Positions 1 to 4,706 of a stretch of DNA of 7,448 nucleotides are shown one piece after another (the stretch's first letter is position 1; each line of letters starts with the position of its first letter). The DNA comes from an uncultured Ruminococcus sp. (GTDB lineage: Bacteria; Bacillota; Clostridia; Oscillospirales; Ruminococcaceae): assembly GCA_947175975.1 (NCBI GenBank), contig CAMWOX010000074.1, forward strand, positions 1-7,448. Direction: 5' to 3'. Made by a program: the position numbers and the translations under genes. Under the pieces are notes generated by a model that saw only the letters and a program-made list of their open reading frames with translations, searched no databases and had not been told where the DNA came from.

Positions 1-94
1 ATATATGTCAATAGAAAATTTTCAAGTTATATGAAAATTTGCTCTGAAAATTTCCGGGGGTGTACTCTCTTAGCACACGAAAGATCTGCTGATG
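1..94. other. Non-coding AT-rich left edge with GAAAATTT repeats
   Basis: No open frame of useful length is supported here. Three direct copies of GAAAATTT (14-21, 33-40, 46-53) lead into a G-run and the stretch at about 54-82 (CCGGGGG, then TGTACTCTC and TAGCACACG). The function is unknown. The G-run after a string of AT repeats could be a protein binding or processing site, but nothing in the window fixes this. Confidence 0.4.
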
Positions 95-123
95 AAAAAG
101 TTGCTACATGTATCAACTTTTTT
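95..123 (+). terminator. Rho-independent terminator, probably bidirectional
   Basis: AAAAAGTTG (95-103) pairs perfectly with CAACTTTTT (114-122) around a 10-nt loop, and the right arm runs into TTTTTT (118-123). The A-run on the left arm gives a T-run for leftward transcripts too. On the plus strand it would end a rightward operon lying outside the window; by usual temperate phage order that could be a late or lysis operon, which is inference. Confidence 0.7.
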
Positions 124-126
124 CGT

Positions 127-166
127 TGCAAGTAAAGCAACAGCAAGAGGGATTACTTTACTTGCA
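127..166. repeat. 11-bp perfect inverted repeat
   Basis: TGCAAGTAAAG (127-137) is the exact reverse complement of CTTTACTTGCA (156-166), with an 18-nt spacer. It lacks a T-run on either side, so it does not look like a terminator. It borders the array of TGAGACAA boxes and could be part of the origin or a protein binding site. Confidence 0.6.
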
Positions 167-250
167 CCCTTAAAATAATTGCTTAAATATGGTAATTTGA
201 TTTGACAGACTATAAAAAATTTCATAGTTGCAATTGAGACAGTAAAAAAT

Positions 251-273
251 CTTGTCTCAAAAAGTGAGACAAG
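251..273. repeat. Inverted pair of TGAGACAAG boxes
   Basis: CTTGTCTCA (251-259) and TGAGACAAG (265-273) form a perfect 9-bp palindrome with a 5-nt centre. A looser equivalent is AATTGAGACAA (587-597) with TTGTCTCAATT (609-619), 11 bp with an 11-nt centre. Such paired boxes would suit a dimeric protein or a cruciform. Confidence 0.75.
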
Positions 274-301
274 CTAGCGGAAGTGAGACAAGCTAGCGGA
301 A
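264..301. repeat. 19-bp tandem direct repeat
   Basis: Two exact back-to-back copies of a 19-bp unit (264-282 and 283-301), each starting GTGAGACAAG and ending CTAGCGGAA. The period is close to two helical turns, so a protein bound to each copy would sit on the same DNA face, as in iterons. Confidence 0.85.
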
Positions 302-303
302 AA

Positions 304-344
304 CTTTTTCCTGGGAGGCTCGCCTTTCCGTCTCCTTGTCTCAC
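304..344. repeat. Left arm of long inverted repeat around the A/T core
   Basis: Read on the minus strand, 344 to 328 is GTGAGACAAGGAGACGG, identical to 655-671 on the plus strand. After 9 or 10 unmatched bases both arms continue with CCTCCCA and then an A-rich GAAAAA(A)G. The arms enclose about 310 bp that contain the A/T-only stretch and six of the TGAGACAA boxes. Confidence 0.8.
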
Positions 345-429
345 TTTTCTGTTTTTTGACTATATTACTATAAAAAAAGATGAGACAAGCTGTTTTTTTA
401 CTTGTCTCATGTCTCAGCTTGTCTCACTC

Positions 430-476
430 TTATTTATTATATATTATTATTATTATTATAAAAAAAAATAATAAAA
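430..476. other. 47-base A/T-only stretch (candidate unwinding element)
   Basis: No G or C occurs from 430 to 476. The left part contains several TTA triplets in a row and the right part is a run of A followed by AATAAAA. A stretch like this melts easily and lies between TGAGACAA boxes, so it is the natural candidate for the site of strand opening. The function is inferred. Confidence 0.5.
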
Positions 477-654
477 GTATATTCTTCAAAGAAATAAAAT
501 GGCGATATATCGTTTTTTTTGTTTTTGATGTTTCAAATATAGTTTGCTATTTTCAGTGCTTTAGAAAAAATGTAAGCATTTTTAATAATTGAGACAAACT
601 AAAACAGCTTGTCTCAATTAAAAAATGTCTATATTTCTTTTTTTTCATCAATAT

Positions 655-697
655 GTGAGACAAGGAGACGGGTTTTACTACCCTCCCAAGAAAAAAG
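655..697. repeat. Right arm of long inverted repeat
   Basis: GTGAGACAAGGAGACGG (655-671) matches the reverse complement of 328-344 over 17 of 17 bases, and CCTCCCA (682-688) matches the reverse complement of 312-318. The middle 9 or 10 bases differ. The right end runs straight into the terminator of the ATPase gene. Confidence 0.8.
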
Positions 698-726
698 CCT
701 GTAGTAATAAATACTACAGGCTTTTT
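692..726. terminator. Bidirectional rho-independent terminator after the ATPase gene
   Basis: AAAAAGCCTGTAGTA (692-706) and TACTACAGGCTTTTT (712-726) are exact complements, giving a 15-bp stem with a 5-nt loop. Read leftward, it follows the ATPase stop codon (728-730) by one base and ends in a T-run. Read rightward, it also ends in T5. It separates the repeat array from the gene. Confidence 0.92.
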
Positions 727-727
727 G

Positions 728-2539
728 TTATTTAGGCATAGCGGCAGCCATTTCGTGACTTGTCATCATACGACTTACTATAAATCCTCTGCCACGTTTT
801 TTAGTACCAATATCATCAGTGTAAGAAACATTACGAACATACTCTTTTAATGTCATTCCTCTACTTTTGAATGCTTCTGATTTAGCAATCTGCTCAATCA
901 GTTCTTTTCTTTTTGATGTACTAAGATCGCTGAAAGTTTCATTTTCACACATATCACTTAACTGCTGGTAAGCTATTTTAGTTTCTTTTCCATGTTCTGA
1001 TAATTCAGTGATAATTTCCAGCAGTTCTACTTTTAATGCTGTATCATCTGGCTTATCTCGGATCAAATCTGTGGGTTTTCTGTGCAGTTTTGCAGCTTCT
1101 TCCAATGTATCTTTTGTCAGATTTGGCTCAAATCCATTCCAGGAAAAACCATCATCATCAATTGTAAATTTGATAGTTTGTCCATGTGCAGCATGATTGA
1201 TTTTCGTATGAATCACCAGACGACTTGTTTCATCTCTGCCATCCGATATAACCGTTAATGCACTTCTGGAAGCATTCACAAGGTCGACACTTCCAAGGGC
1301 AGCATTATTCGCATTTTCTTGTGGTTTCTTGTTGACATGTGAAATCAATATCAATCCACAATCGTATTTTTCACAGATGGCGGAAATGTTCTGAAATATT
1401 GGACGAACGTGGTTGATTCTGTTTACATCCACTTCCGGCGGACAGAAAGCGTGCCAAGGATCAATAATAATCAGATTGGGCTTGAACTCCTCGATCGTCT
1501 TTTCAAAAATAGCAATTCTTGAAGTGTCGCTACTGTCTTTTGGAAATAAAAAACCATTAGAAGCCGTTTTGTCAACTACATGGATATATTCCGACTTTGG
1601 ATCAGCTCCGGCTTTTACCAATCGTTCTCCAATGTCACTGCCACGATCTTCCGCTGAAATGATTAGTACATTTCTGTTTTCTGGAATTGCTTTTTTGTTC
1701 TCATATCCCTCTGGAACTGGCAAGGTTTTTCCGCTGCTGATGGTTGCAGCAACACCGCATGCAAAGTAAGTCTTTCCAGTTCCTCCTGCCGCCATCAGAA
1801 CCGTATAATCACCTGCCGGGATATATGGATACCAAACATAGCGAATTGATTTTTTTTCAAATTCATAAATTTTTTTTGCTGTTAATGCGGTGAGTGGGAA
1901 AGGCTCAGATGTGTTCTTGGCTAATTCTTCAAAGTCGCTAATATCCATGTAGTGTTCGGCTTTACTAGATGCATCCAGTAACAAGTCTGTTGTTTGATCT
2001 TGTCCAAGGGCTTGTACTATGTCGCTGATGTCGCCTTTTTCCGGGCATTCGCTCCAGATTGTTTTGGCTGAGATGATTTTGACAGATTTCGCAATTCTGC
2101 TCACATTTTTTGCAACAGTTTTCCCATAAGTTTCGCCAGTTTTGTCATTGTCAGTCAGAATAATAATATCATGTCCCTGCAAGCCGTCATTGTACAGTTC
2201 CTCATGCCATTGCTTAGATTGTCCACCATTGGGAAGTGACGTTGCAAGGATTTCCATATTAGCGAGGGTTTCAACATCCTTTTCGCCCTCGGCAATAATG
2301 ATAGGACATTCTATGTTGTCTTTATTGTGGTGCAATGCATCAGCATTGTAGAGCGGTGCGGTAGCTCCTGATAGTCCAGCCCTTGTATGGAAATTGTTTG
2401 TTTCCGGATTGAACAAGTACCAGACGGCGTTTTTGCTCCCATCAGAGAATTTGTTGACAACTTTCTTGCCGAAAATACTGCCGTCTGCGTTGTGATAAAT
2501 ATGTGTGCGTTCTTCAATTTTTATACGTTTTTCTTTCAT
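728..2539 (-). CDS. Toprim-RepA-type replicative ATPase (primase/helicase-like replication protein)
   Basis: A 603-aa cytoplasmic protein. The N-terminal part (about 1-190) has a Toprim-like signature: AEGEKD at 83-88 and LTDND at 128-132, which supply the conserved Glu and Asp pair seen in primase-type Toprim domains. The central part (about 235-470) is a RecA/RepA-fold ATPase of the AAA_25 type: Walker A AAGGTGKT at 250-257, SAEDRG at 295-300, Walker B NLIIIDPW at 355-362, ILISHVNK at 397-404 and a conserved Arg in NASRSALTV (422-430). The C-terminal 100 residues are charged and probably helical or DNA binding. Proteins of this build replicate phages and plasmids. The start is fixed by AAGGAGA at 2546-2552. 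The gene lies downstream of the repressor on the same strand and ends beside the repeat array, so it may be the origin-binding or helicase protein of that origin. Whether it unwinds or primes DNA is inferred from the family. Confidence 0.85.
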   Translation of the reverse strand: MKEKRIKIEERTHIYHNADGSIFGKKVVNKFSDGSKNAVWYLFNPETNNFHTRAGLSGATAPLYNADALHHNKDNIECPIIIAEGEKDVETLANMEILATSLPNGGQSKQWHEELYNDGLQGHDIIILTDNDKTGETYGKTVAKNVSRIAKSVKIISAKTIWSECPEKGDISDIVQALGQDQTTDLLLDASSKAEHYMDISDFEELAKNTSEPFPLTALTAKKIYEFEKKSIRYVWYPYIPAGDYTVLMAAGGTGKTYFACGVAATISSGKTLPVPEGYENKKAIPENRNVLIISAEDRGSDIGERLVKAGADPKSEYIHVVDKTASNGFLFPKDSSDTSRIAIFEKTIEEFKPNLIIIDPWHAFCPPEVDVNRINHVRPIFQNISAICEKYDCGLILISHVNKKPQENANNAALGSVDLVNASRSALTVISDGRDETSRLVIHTKINHAAHGQTIKFTIDDDGFSWNGFEPNLTKDTLEEAAKLHRKPTDLIRDKPDDTALKVELLEIITELSEHGKETKIAYQQLSDMCENETFSDLSTSKRKELIEQIAKSEAFKSRGMTLKEYVRNVSYTDDIGTKKRGRGFIVSRMMTSHEMAAAMPK

Positions 2540-2582
2540 TTAAAATCTCCTTTTTGCTATTGATTTTTTTCGGAGAATATGT

Positions 2583-2615
2583 TATAATAACACTGACACA
2601 TATGATGTTATTATA
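2583..2615 (-). promoter_or_regulatory. Second stem-loop in the ATPase leader
   Basis: TATAATAACA (2583-2592) pairs with TGTTATTATA (2606-2615), a 10-bp stem with a 13-nt loop, 31 bases upstream of the ATPase ribosome binding site. The minus strand also reads TATAAT at 2615-2610, so a promoter -10 element is an alternative. I see no convincing -35 at the right distance. Confidence 0.5.
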
Positions 2616-2626
2616 TATCTTCTTTG

Positions 2627-2659
2627 AATCCACCCAGTGTTTACGGCATTGGGCGGATT
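2627..2659 (-). promoter_or_regulatory. First stem-loop in the ATPase leader
   Basis: AATCCACCCA (2627-2636) pairs with TGGGCGGATT (2650-2659) with a single mismatch and a 13-nt loop. On the plus strand it is followed by TTTTTT (2658-2663), so it could stop rightward (antisense) transcription into the repressor gene. On the minus strand it is the first element of a two-hairpin leader before the ATPase. Attenuation or copy control is a reasonable guess, without direct support. Confidence 0.5.
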
Positions 2660-2684
2660 TTTTAAGCGTTTCTTTTACTCTTCG

Positions 2685-2699
2685 TACCATGTCATGGTA
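2685..2699. promoter_or_regulatory. Palindrome next to the repressor stop codon
   Basis: TACCATG (2685-2691) and CATGGTA (2693-2699) form a 15-bp palindrome with a single central base, directly downstream of the repressor stop codon. It differs from the CAAC/GTTG operators of the switch, so a different protein would bind it if it is an operator at all. Confidence 0.4.
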
Positions 2700-2700
2700 A

Positions 2701-3186
2701 TTAACCTACGTTTTTCTTGGCTTTTGCATTCGCTTGTTCTCTTGCCATTGCATCTTCCAATTCTCCAATAGTTGCTTGATGTTTTATTTGTGATTTGTGA
2801 ATTTTTGATTCAGATTTTCCTACAACTTGTACATCAACACCATTTGCAATATCTTTAATAATTTCTATCATTTCAGGGCGACTTTCAGAATCCATAGCAA
2901 TGTACAGCCGTAGGAGTGCTTTTTTCCATTCATCGACAGGTAGAAGTTCAATAGGATCTATTTCTTTTTTAGGTTCTCTAGCGAGTAGATAATCAGTTGT
3001 AACATTGTAAAAATCAGCAAGTTTGCGAATATTTTTATAATTCATTTCACGTCTTCCAGCCTCGTAGTTTTGATACGCTGCTGTTGTAATCTCCAAATAT
3101 TTGGCAACTTCCGCTTGACTATATCCTTTGTTTTTTCTTAAATCAAGTAAAATTTGTCCAATTTCAATTTTAATATCTTTTTCCAT
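2701..3186 (-). CDS. XRE-family (CI-like) phage repressor
   Basis: A 161-aa protein whose N-terminus (about 8-69) is a classic HTH_3 domain: GYSQAEVAKYLEITTAAYQN at 21-40, then YEAGRREMNY and LADFYNVTTDYLL, typical of Cro/CI-type proteins. The remaining part is charged and helical, with no visible S24 peptidase, so RecA-driven self-cleavage is unlikely and induction may depend on an antirepressor. Start choice: a GTG nine bases upstream (3195) lies inside the ribosome binding site AAAGGAGGTG, so ATG at 3186 is preferred. Its promoter (-35 TTGACT, -10 TATAAT, minus strand) carries an operator in the spacer, which points to autoregulation. It faces the rightward 69-aa gene and is followed by the ATPase gene, so it probably also controls the lytic operon. 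The CI role is inferred from position. Confidence 0.88.
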   Translation of the reverse strand: MEKDIKIEIGQILLDLRKNKGYSQAEVAKYLEITTAAYQNYEAGRREMNYKNIRKLADFYNVTTDYLLAREPKKEIDPIELLPVDEWKKALLRLYIAMDSESRPEMIEIIKDIANGVDVQVVGKSESKIHKSQIKHQATIGELEDAMAREQANAKAKKNVG

Positions 3187-3209
3187 GACAAACACCTCCT
3201 TTCTAAAAC

Positions 3210-3239
3210 ATTATACAACGAAATGTTGATAAAAGTCAA
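3210..3239 (-). promoter_or_regulatory. Repressor promoter (leftward)
   Basis: On the minus strand TTGACT (3239-3234), an 18-base spacer and TATAAT (3215-3210) form a near-consensus sigma-A promoter, with the repressor start codon 24 bases further on. The spacer contains operator CAACATTTCGTTG, so a bound repressor would block its own promoter. Confidence 0.8.
3216..3228. promoter_or_regulatory. Repressor operator 1
   Basis: CAAC (3216-3219) and GTTG (3225-3228) form an inverted repeat around a 5-nt centre (GAAAT). It fills the spacer of the leftward promoter. The same GAAATGTTG core recurs in the rightward promoter. Confidence 0.65.
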
Positions 3240-3272
3240 TAGAAAATTCAAATAAAATTTAAAATAAATTAA

Positions 3273-3303
3273 ATGTTGTTAATTTTGCATAAATTGACAA
3301 CAT
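3273..3303. promoter_or_regulatory. Two further operator half-sites between the promoters
   Basis: ATGTTGT (3273-3279) and its inverse ACAACAT (3297-3303) match the half-site of the two promoter operators. They lie in the A/T-rich stretch between the two -35 elements. They could bind a repressor dimer loosely or support cooperative binding and looping. Confidence 0.5.
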
Positions 3304-3340
3304 ATTTTTTATGCACAGCTACAAAAAAAAGATATTTGTA

Positions 3341-3369
3341 TTGACTTTTTAAACGAAATGTTGTAATAT
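3341..3369 (+). promoter_or_regulatory. Rightward early promoter with embedded operator
   Basis: TTGACT (3341-3346), a 17-base spacer and TAATAT (3364-3369) make a strong sigma-A type promoter. AACGAAATGTTG (3352-3363) in the spacer repeats operator 1 apart from the first base. It drives the 69-aa gene at 3422 and probably the region beyond, and should be shut in the lysogen. Confidence 0.8.
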
Positions 3370-3421
3370 TAGATTATGCACTAAGAATAATACAACAAAA
3401 AATAAATTAGGAGGTGAGATA

Positions 3422-3631
3422 ATGACAGAAAACATAAGTTGTGAAACATCTGTTGTTAGTATGGAAACAGCAATTGCAGTGGTATGCAGAAAGTATGGTT
3501 TAGATGAAAAAGATTTGCTAGAGATGTTTAAAGCTTTGGATCGTGTTGCTCCGGAACAAAAAGCAAAAACTATTATTGCTTGTACATCTTTTGCGAGAGA
3601 TACTCTTAACGATAAGACTACAGGAAAATAA
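3422..3631 (+). CDS. Small unknown early protein (69 aa), first gene under the rightward promoter
   Basis: I do not recognise this protein. It is 69 aa, soluble, without a membrane segment, signal peptide or helix-turn-helix, and probably mostly helical (for example KDLLEMFKALDR at 30-41). Two Cys lie in the first third (positions 7 and 22) and one at 54. The start follows AGGAGGTGAG (3409-3418) at good spacing. It is in the place where a Cro-like gene is expected but has no DNA-binding motif. Its mRNA should continue into the solitary CRISPR-like repeat that starts 42 bases after the stop codon. A small early protein joined to such a unit is a fair candidate for an anti-CRISPR, but that rests on position alone. 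Confidence 0.75.
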   Translation: MTENISCETSVVSMETAIAVVCRKYGLDEKDLLEMFKALDRVAPEQKAKTIIACTSFARDTLNDKTTGK

Positions 3632-3635
3632 GAAT

Positions 3636-3658
3636 CAGCTCGGAATGTTCCGGAGCTG
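3636..3658 (+). other. Hairpin upstream of the solitary CRISPR-like repeat
   Basis: CAGCTC (3636-3641) pairs with GAGCTG (3653-3658), with inner GGA/TCC pairs and one bulged G. It lacks a T-run, so it is a poor terminator. Its right arm GGAGCTGT (3652-3659) could instead pair with ACAGCTCC (3726-3733), which would put the CRISPR-like repeat in the loop of a long-range stem. Confidence 0.6.
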
Positions 3659-3713
3659 TAAAGGCAAATCTGCGTTCCGCCCCTCGTGGGCGTGTGAGTT
3701 GAAATAAAGGCAA
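3659..3713. repeat. 9-bp direct repeats bracketing the CRISPR-like unit
   Basis: TAAAGGCAA occurs at 3659-3667 and 3705-3713, with the second copy starting on the last base of the repeat-like unit. It could be the trace of an insertion or part of the RNA fold. Nine bases is short, so chance cannot be ruled out. Confidence 0.5.
3674..3705 (+). CRISPR. Solitary CRISPR repeat-like unit, type I-C-like; candidate RNA anti-CRISPR
   Basis: A 32-nt sequence, the usual length of type I-C repeats. It starts GTTC, has a 5-bp stem CGCCC (3678-3682) / GGGCG (3688-3692) with a 5-nt loop at the register of the I-C stem, and ends GTGAGTTGAAAT (3694-3705), very like the GTGGATTGAAAT end of I-C repeats. The two outer base pairs of the usual 7-bp stem are missing. 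There is no second repeat, no spacer and no cas gene in the window. Solitary repeats of this kind in phage genomes are known as RNA anti-CRISPRs (Racrs), which mimic crRNA and trap Cas proteins. The match to the repeat class is from memory and the function is inferred. The unit should be transcribed from the rightward promoter together with the 69-aa gene. Confidence 0.65.
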
Positions 3714-3725
3714 GAGAAAAACGAA

Positions 3726-3753
3726 ACAGCTCCAGGAAAATAACTGGAGCTGT
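3726..3753 (-). terminator. Terminator of the leftward 114-aa gene
   Basis: ACAGCTCCAG (3726-3735) and CTGGAGCTGT (3744-3753) form a perfect 10-bp stem with an 8-nt loop. Read on the minus strand it is followed by TTTCGTTTTT, fitting a terminator 26 bases after the stop codon of the gene at 3780-4124. On the plus strand no T-run follows, so rightward transcripts may pass. Confidence 0.75.
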
Positions 3754-3779
3754 CAAAGCGAAAATATTTGCAAGTTTAA

Positions 3780-4124
3780 TTATGATTGCTTGATGTTTCG
3801 TAATTCAGAATTTTCATAGTCATGAATCAAATCGGTATGTTCTCCATCAAGATAGATAAGTGAGCCTGTATCAATTGCTCTAAGAACTTCACTTACATAC
3901 ACATCAAAGGTGTTAAAAAAAACAGATGTGGGGCTATTTTCAGTCGGATTATGTGAAGCGAAATACAGGCTTCTAGCAGAATTAAGATAAGAACAAGCAC
4001 ACCCGATATAAGCCGAAGCTGCTGAAAAATTCTTAGAATGATTAGGATTTGTCAGAGTCTTAAATGCTTTTGTAGCATAGTCTATAGCTATATAAGCAAG
4101 CATACTTGCATTGTAATTTAACAT
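3780..4124 (-). CDS. Unknown 114-aa protein on the opposite strand of the early region
   Basis: I do not recognise this protein. It has no clear signal peptide and no strong membrane segment. The N-terminal half is rich in Ala, Tyr and Ser (for example MLAYIAIDYATKAF at 8-21 and AASAYIGCACSYLNSARSLY at 35-54) and looks helical. The C-terminal third is acidic and ends in ELRNIKQS. The start is supported by AAGGGAGG (4133-4140 on the minus strand) eight bases away. It has its own likely promoter and its own terminator, and it interrupts a region otherwise transcribed rightward, as an accessory 'moron' gene expressed in the lysogen would. It borders the CRISPR-like unit and an HTH gene, so an anti-defence or host-modifying role is possible but unproven. 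Confidence 0.75.
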   Translation of the reverse strand: MLNYNASMLAYIAIDYATKAFKTLTNPNHSKNFSAASAYIGCACSYLNSARSLYFASHNPTENSPTSVFFNTFDVYVSEVLRAIDTGSLIYLDGEHTDLIHDYENSELRNIKQS

Positions 4125-4156
4125 TTTGTTTTCCTCCCTTCTATGCTATTACTGTA

Positions 4157-4185
4157 ATTATACCATAATGGGACAAAGAAAGCAA
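4157..4185 (-). promoter_or_regulatory. Likely promoter of the 114-aa gene (leftward)
   Basis: On the minus strand TTGCTT (4185-4180), a 17-base spacer and TATAAT (4162-4157) fit a sigma-A promoter, 33 bases before the start codon of the leftward gene. The -35 overlaps the first of two CAAGT repeats, so the divergent HTH protein could repress it. Confidence 0.6.
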
Positions 4186-4217
4186 GTGTTTTTTTCAAAA
4201 AAACAAGTATTTTTCAA
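4183..4217. repeat. Two direct repeats of CAAGT-T-run-CAA (possible operators)
   Basis: CAAGTGTTTTTTTCAA (4183-4198) and CAAGTATTTTTCAA (4204-4217) start 21 bases apart, two helical turns. They lie between the divergent 114-aa and HTH genes and reach into the HTH gene's ribosome binding site. Binding sites for the HTH protein are a natural reading. I see no confident rightward promoter in this gap. Confidence 0.5.
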
Positions 4218-4229
4218 GGAGGGATTAAA

Positions 4230-4448
4230 ATGTCTGTTAGACAAAAAATCGTATATCCGACACTGGAGGCGGAAATCGCACGGCGTGGCATTAAAAAATA
4301 TGAAATTGCCAAATTTTTGGGTATCAGTCCAAGAACTTTTTCAAATAAGCTGAGTGCTTCAATTGGTTTCTCGTTGGAGCAAGGTCTGACAATTTGGAAA
4401 ACATTTTTTAGCGATATTCCCATTGATGAATTGTTCAGAAAGGAGTAA
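4230..4448 (+). CDS. Small helix-turn-helix DNA-binding protein (72 aa)
   Basis: A 72-aa protein made almost entirely of one helix-turn-helix domain. KKYEIAKFLGISPRTFSNKL (22-41) is the HTH, followed by a Cro/CI-like tail with LTIWKTFFSDIPIDELFRKE at the C-terminus. The start is fixed by AAGGAGGG (4216-4223) six bases away. It is divergent from the 114-aa gene and shares its control region, which holds two direct CAAGT repeats. It could be a Cro-like second regulator, an excision/early control protein, or an Aca-type repressor of a neighbouring anti-CRISPR gene; nothing decides among these. Its last codons contain the ribosome binding site of the next gene, so the two are translated in series. 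Confidence 0.85.
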   Translation: MSVRQKIVYPTLEAEIARRGIKKYEIAKFLGISPRTFSNKLSASIGFSLEQGLTIWKTFFSDIPIDELFRKE

Positions 4449-4453
4449 AATGT

Positions 4454-4705
4454 GTGGAAGAAACAAGACTCGTAATCGTCTGCGATGAGTCAAAAGACTC
4501 AAAGAACAACAATGTTACTGTGTACACGAACAATCCTCACGCCGATGCAGAAGAACTAATTTCGATGCTGACAGCACATACAGCCTATTTCATAAGAAAT
4601 ATGTTACTGGATCATGTGCCACCTACCGACGTGGCGAAAATGCTGGAAATGGCTGTGAAGATAGCTGCTGATCGGTATATGGATAACGAGGAAGGAGATG
4701 AATGA
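4454..4705 (+). CDS. Unknown 83-aa acidic phage protein, GTG start
   Basis: I do not recognise a domain. It has an N-terminal strand-like stretch (RLVIVCDESKD at 5-15, then NNNVTVYTNNPHADAEE at 18-34), a helical middle (LISMLTAHTAYFIRNMLLDHV at 35-55, which is amphipathic rather than a clear membrane span) and an acidic tail (DNEEGDE). The start is GTG at 4454, eight bases after AAGGAG (4440-4445), which overlaps the stop codon of the HTH gene. ATG at 4450 is in another frame and opens only 12 codons. It is part of a tight series of early genes: the next gene starts two bases after its stop codon. Confidence 0.75.
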   Translation: MEETRLVIVCDESKDSKNNNVTVYTNNPHADAEELISMLTAHTAYFIRNMLLDHVPPTDVAKMLEMAVKIAADRYMDNEEGDE

Positions 4706-4706
4706 T

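Larger units (their letters stand above)
235..697. other. Candidate replication origin: TGAGACAA box array plus A/T-only stretch
   Basis: The 8-mer TGAGACAA or its complement TTGTCTCA occurs in full at 251-258, 265-272, 284-291, 336-343, 381-388, 402-409, 419-426, 590-597, 609-616 and 656-663, with partial copies at 235-241 and 410-416. The boxes lie in both orientations and on both sides of a region that is pure A/T from 430 to 476 and includes a run of TTA units. Repeated binding sites beside an easily melted stretch, next to a RepA/Toprim-type replication protein, is the standard layout of a plasmid or phage origin. No gene is supported in 124-727; the small open frames at 283-592 are repeat-derived and low in complexity. 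The origin role is inferred. A large operator array is the alternative. Confidence 0.6.

Noticed and set aside
46..82. G-run region as a phage cos site
   Set aside because: No terminase or HNH gene is near, and the resemblance is only a G-rich run after an A/T-rich stretch.
202..230. TTGACA (202-207) as a possible promoter
   Set aside because: No acceptable -10 element at 16-18 bases, and no gene follows for several hundred bases.
283..592. Two overlapping rightward open frames of 62 and 70 codons in the left part
   Set aside because: They run through the TGAGACAA repeats and the A/T-only stretch, have low-complexity Tyr/Ile/Lys tails and no ribosome binding site.
1413..1769. Rightward open frame of 118 codons inside the ATPase gene
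   Set aside because: Antisense to the conserved Walker A and B region of the ATPase; no ribosome binding site.
3674..3705. A true CRISPR array
   Set aside because: Only one repeat-like unit is present, with no second copy at array spacing and no cas gene in the window.
3349..3756. Leftward open frame of 135 codons
   Set aside because: It lies antisense to the 69-aa gene, its promoter and the CRISPR-like unit, has no ribosome binding site and reads like a shadow frame.
4214..4423. Leftward open frame of 69 codons opposite the small HTH gene
   Set aside because: Shadow of a gene with a clear ribosome binding site and a recognisable HTH motif.
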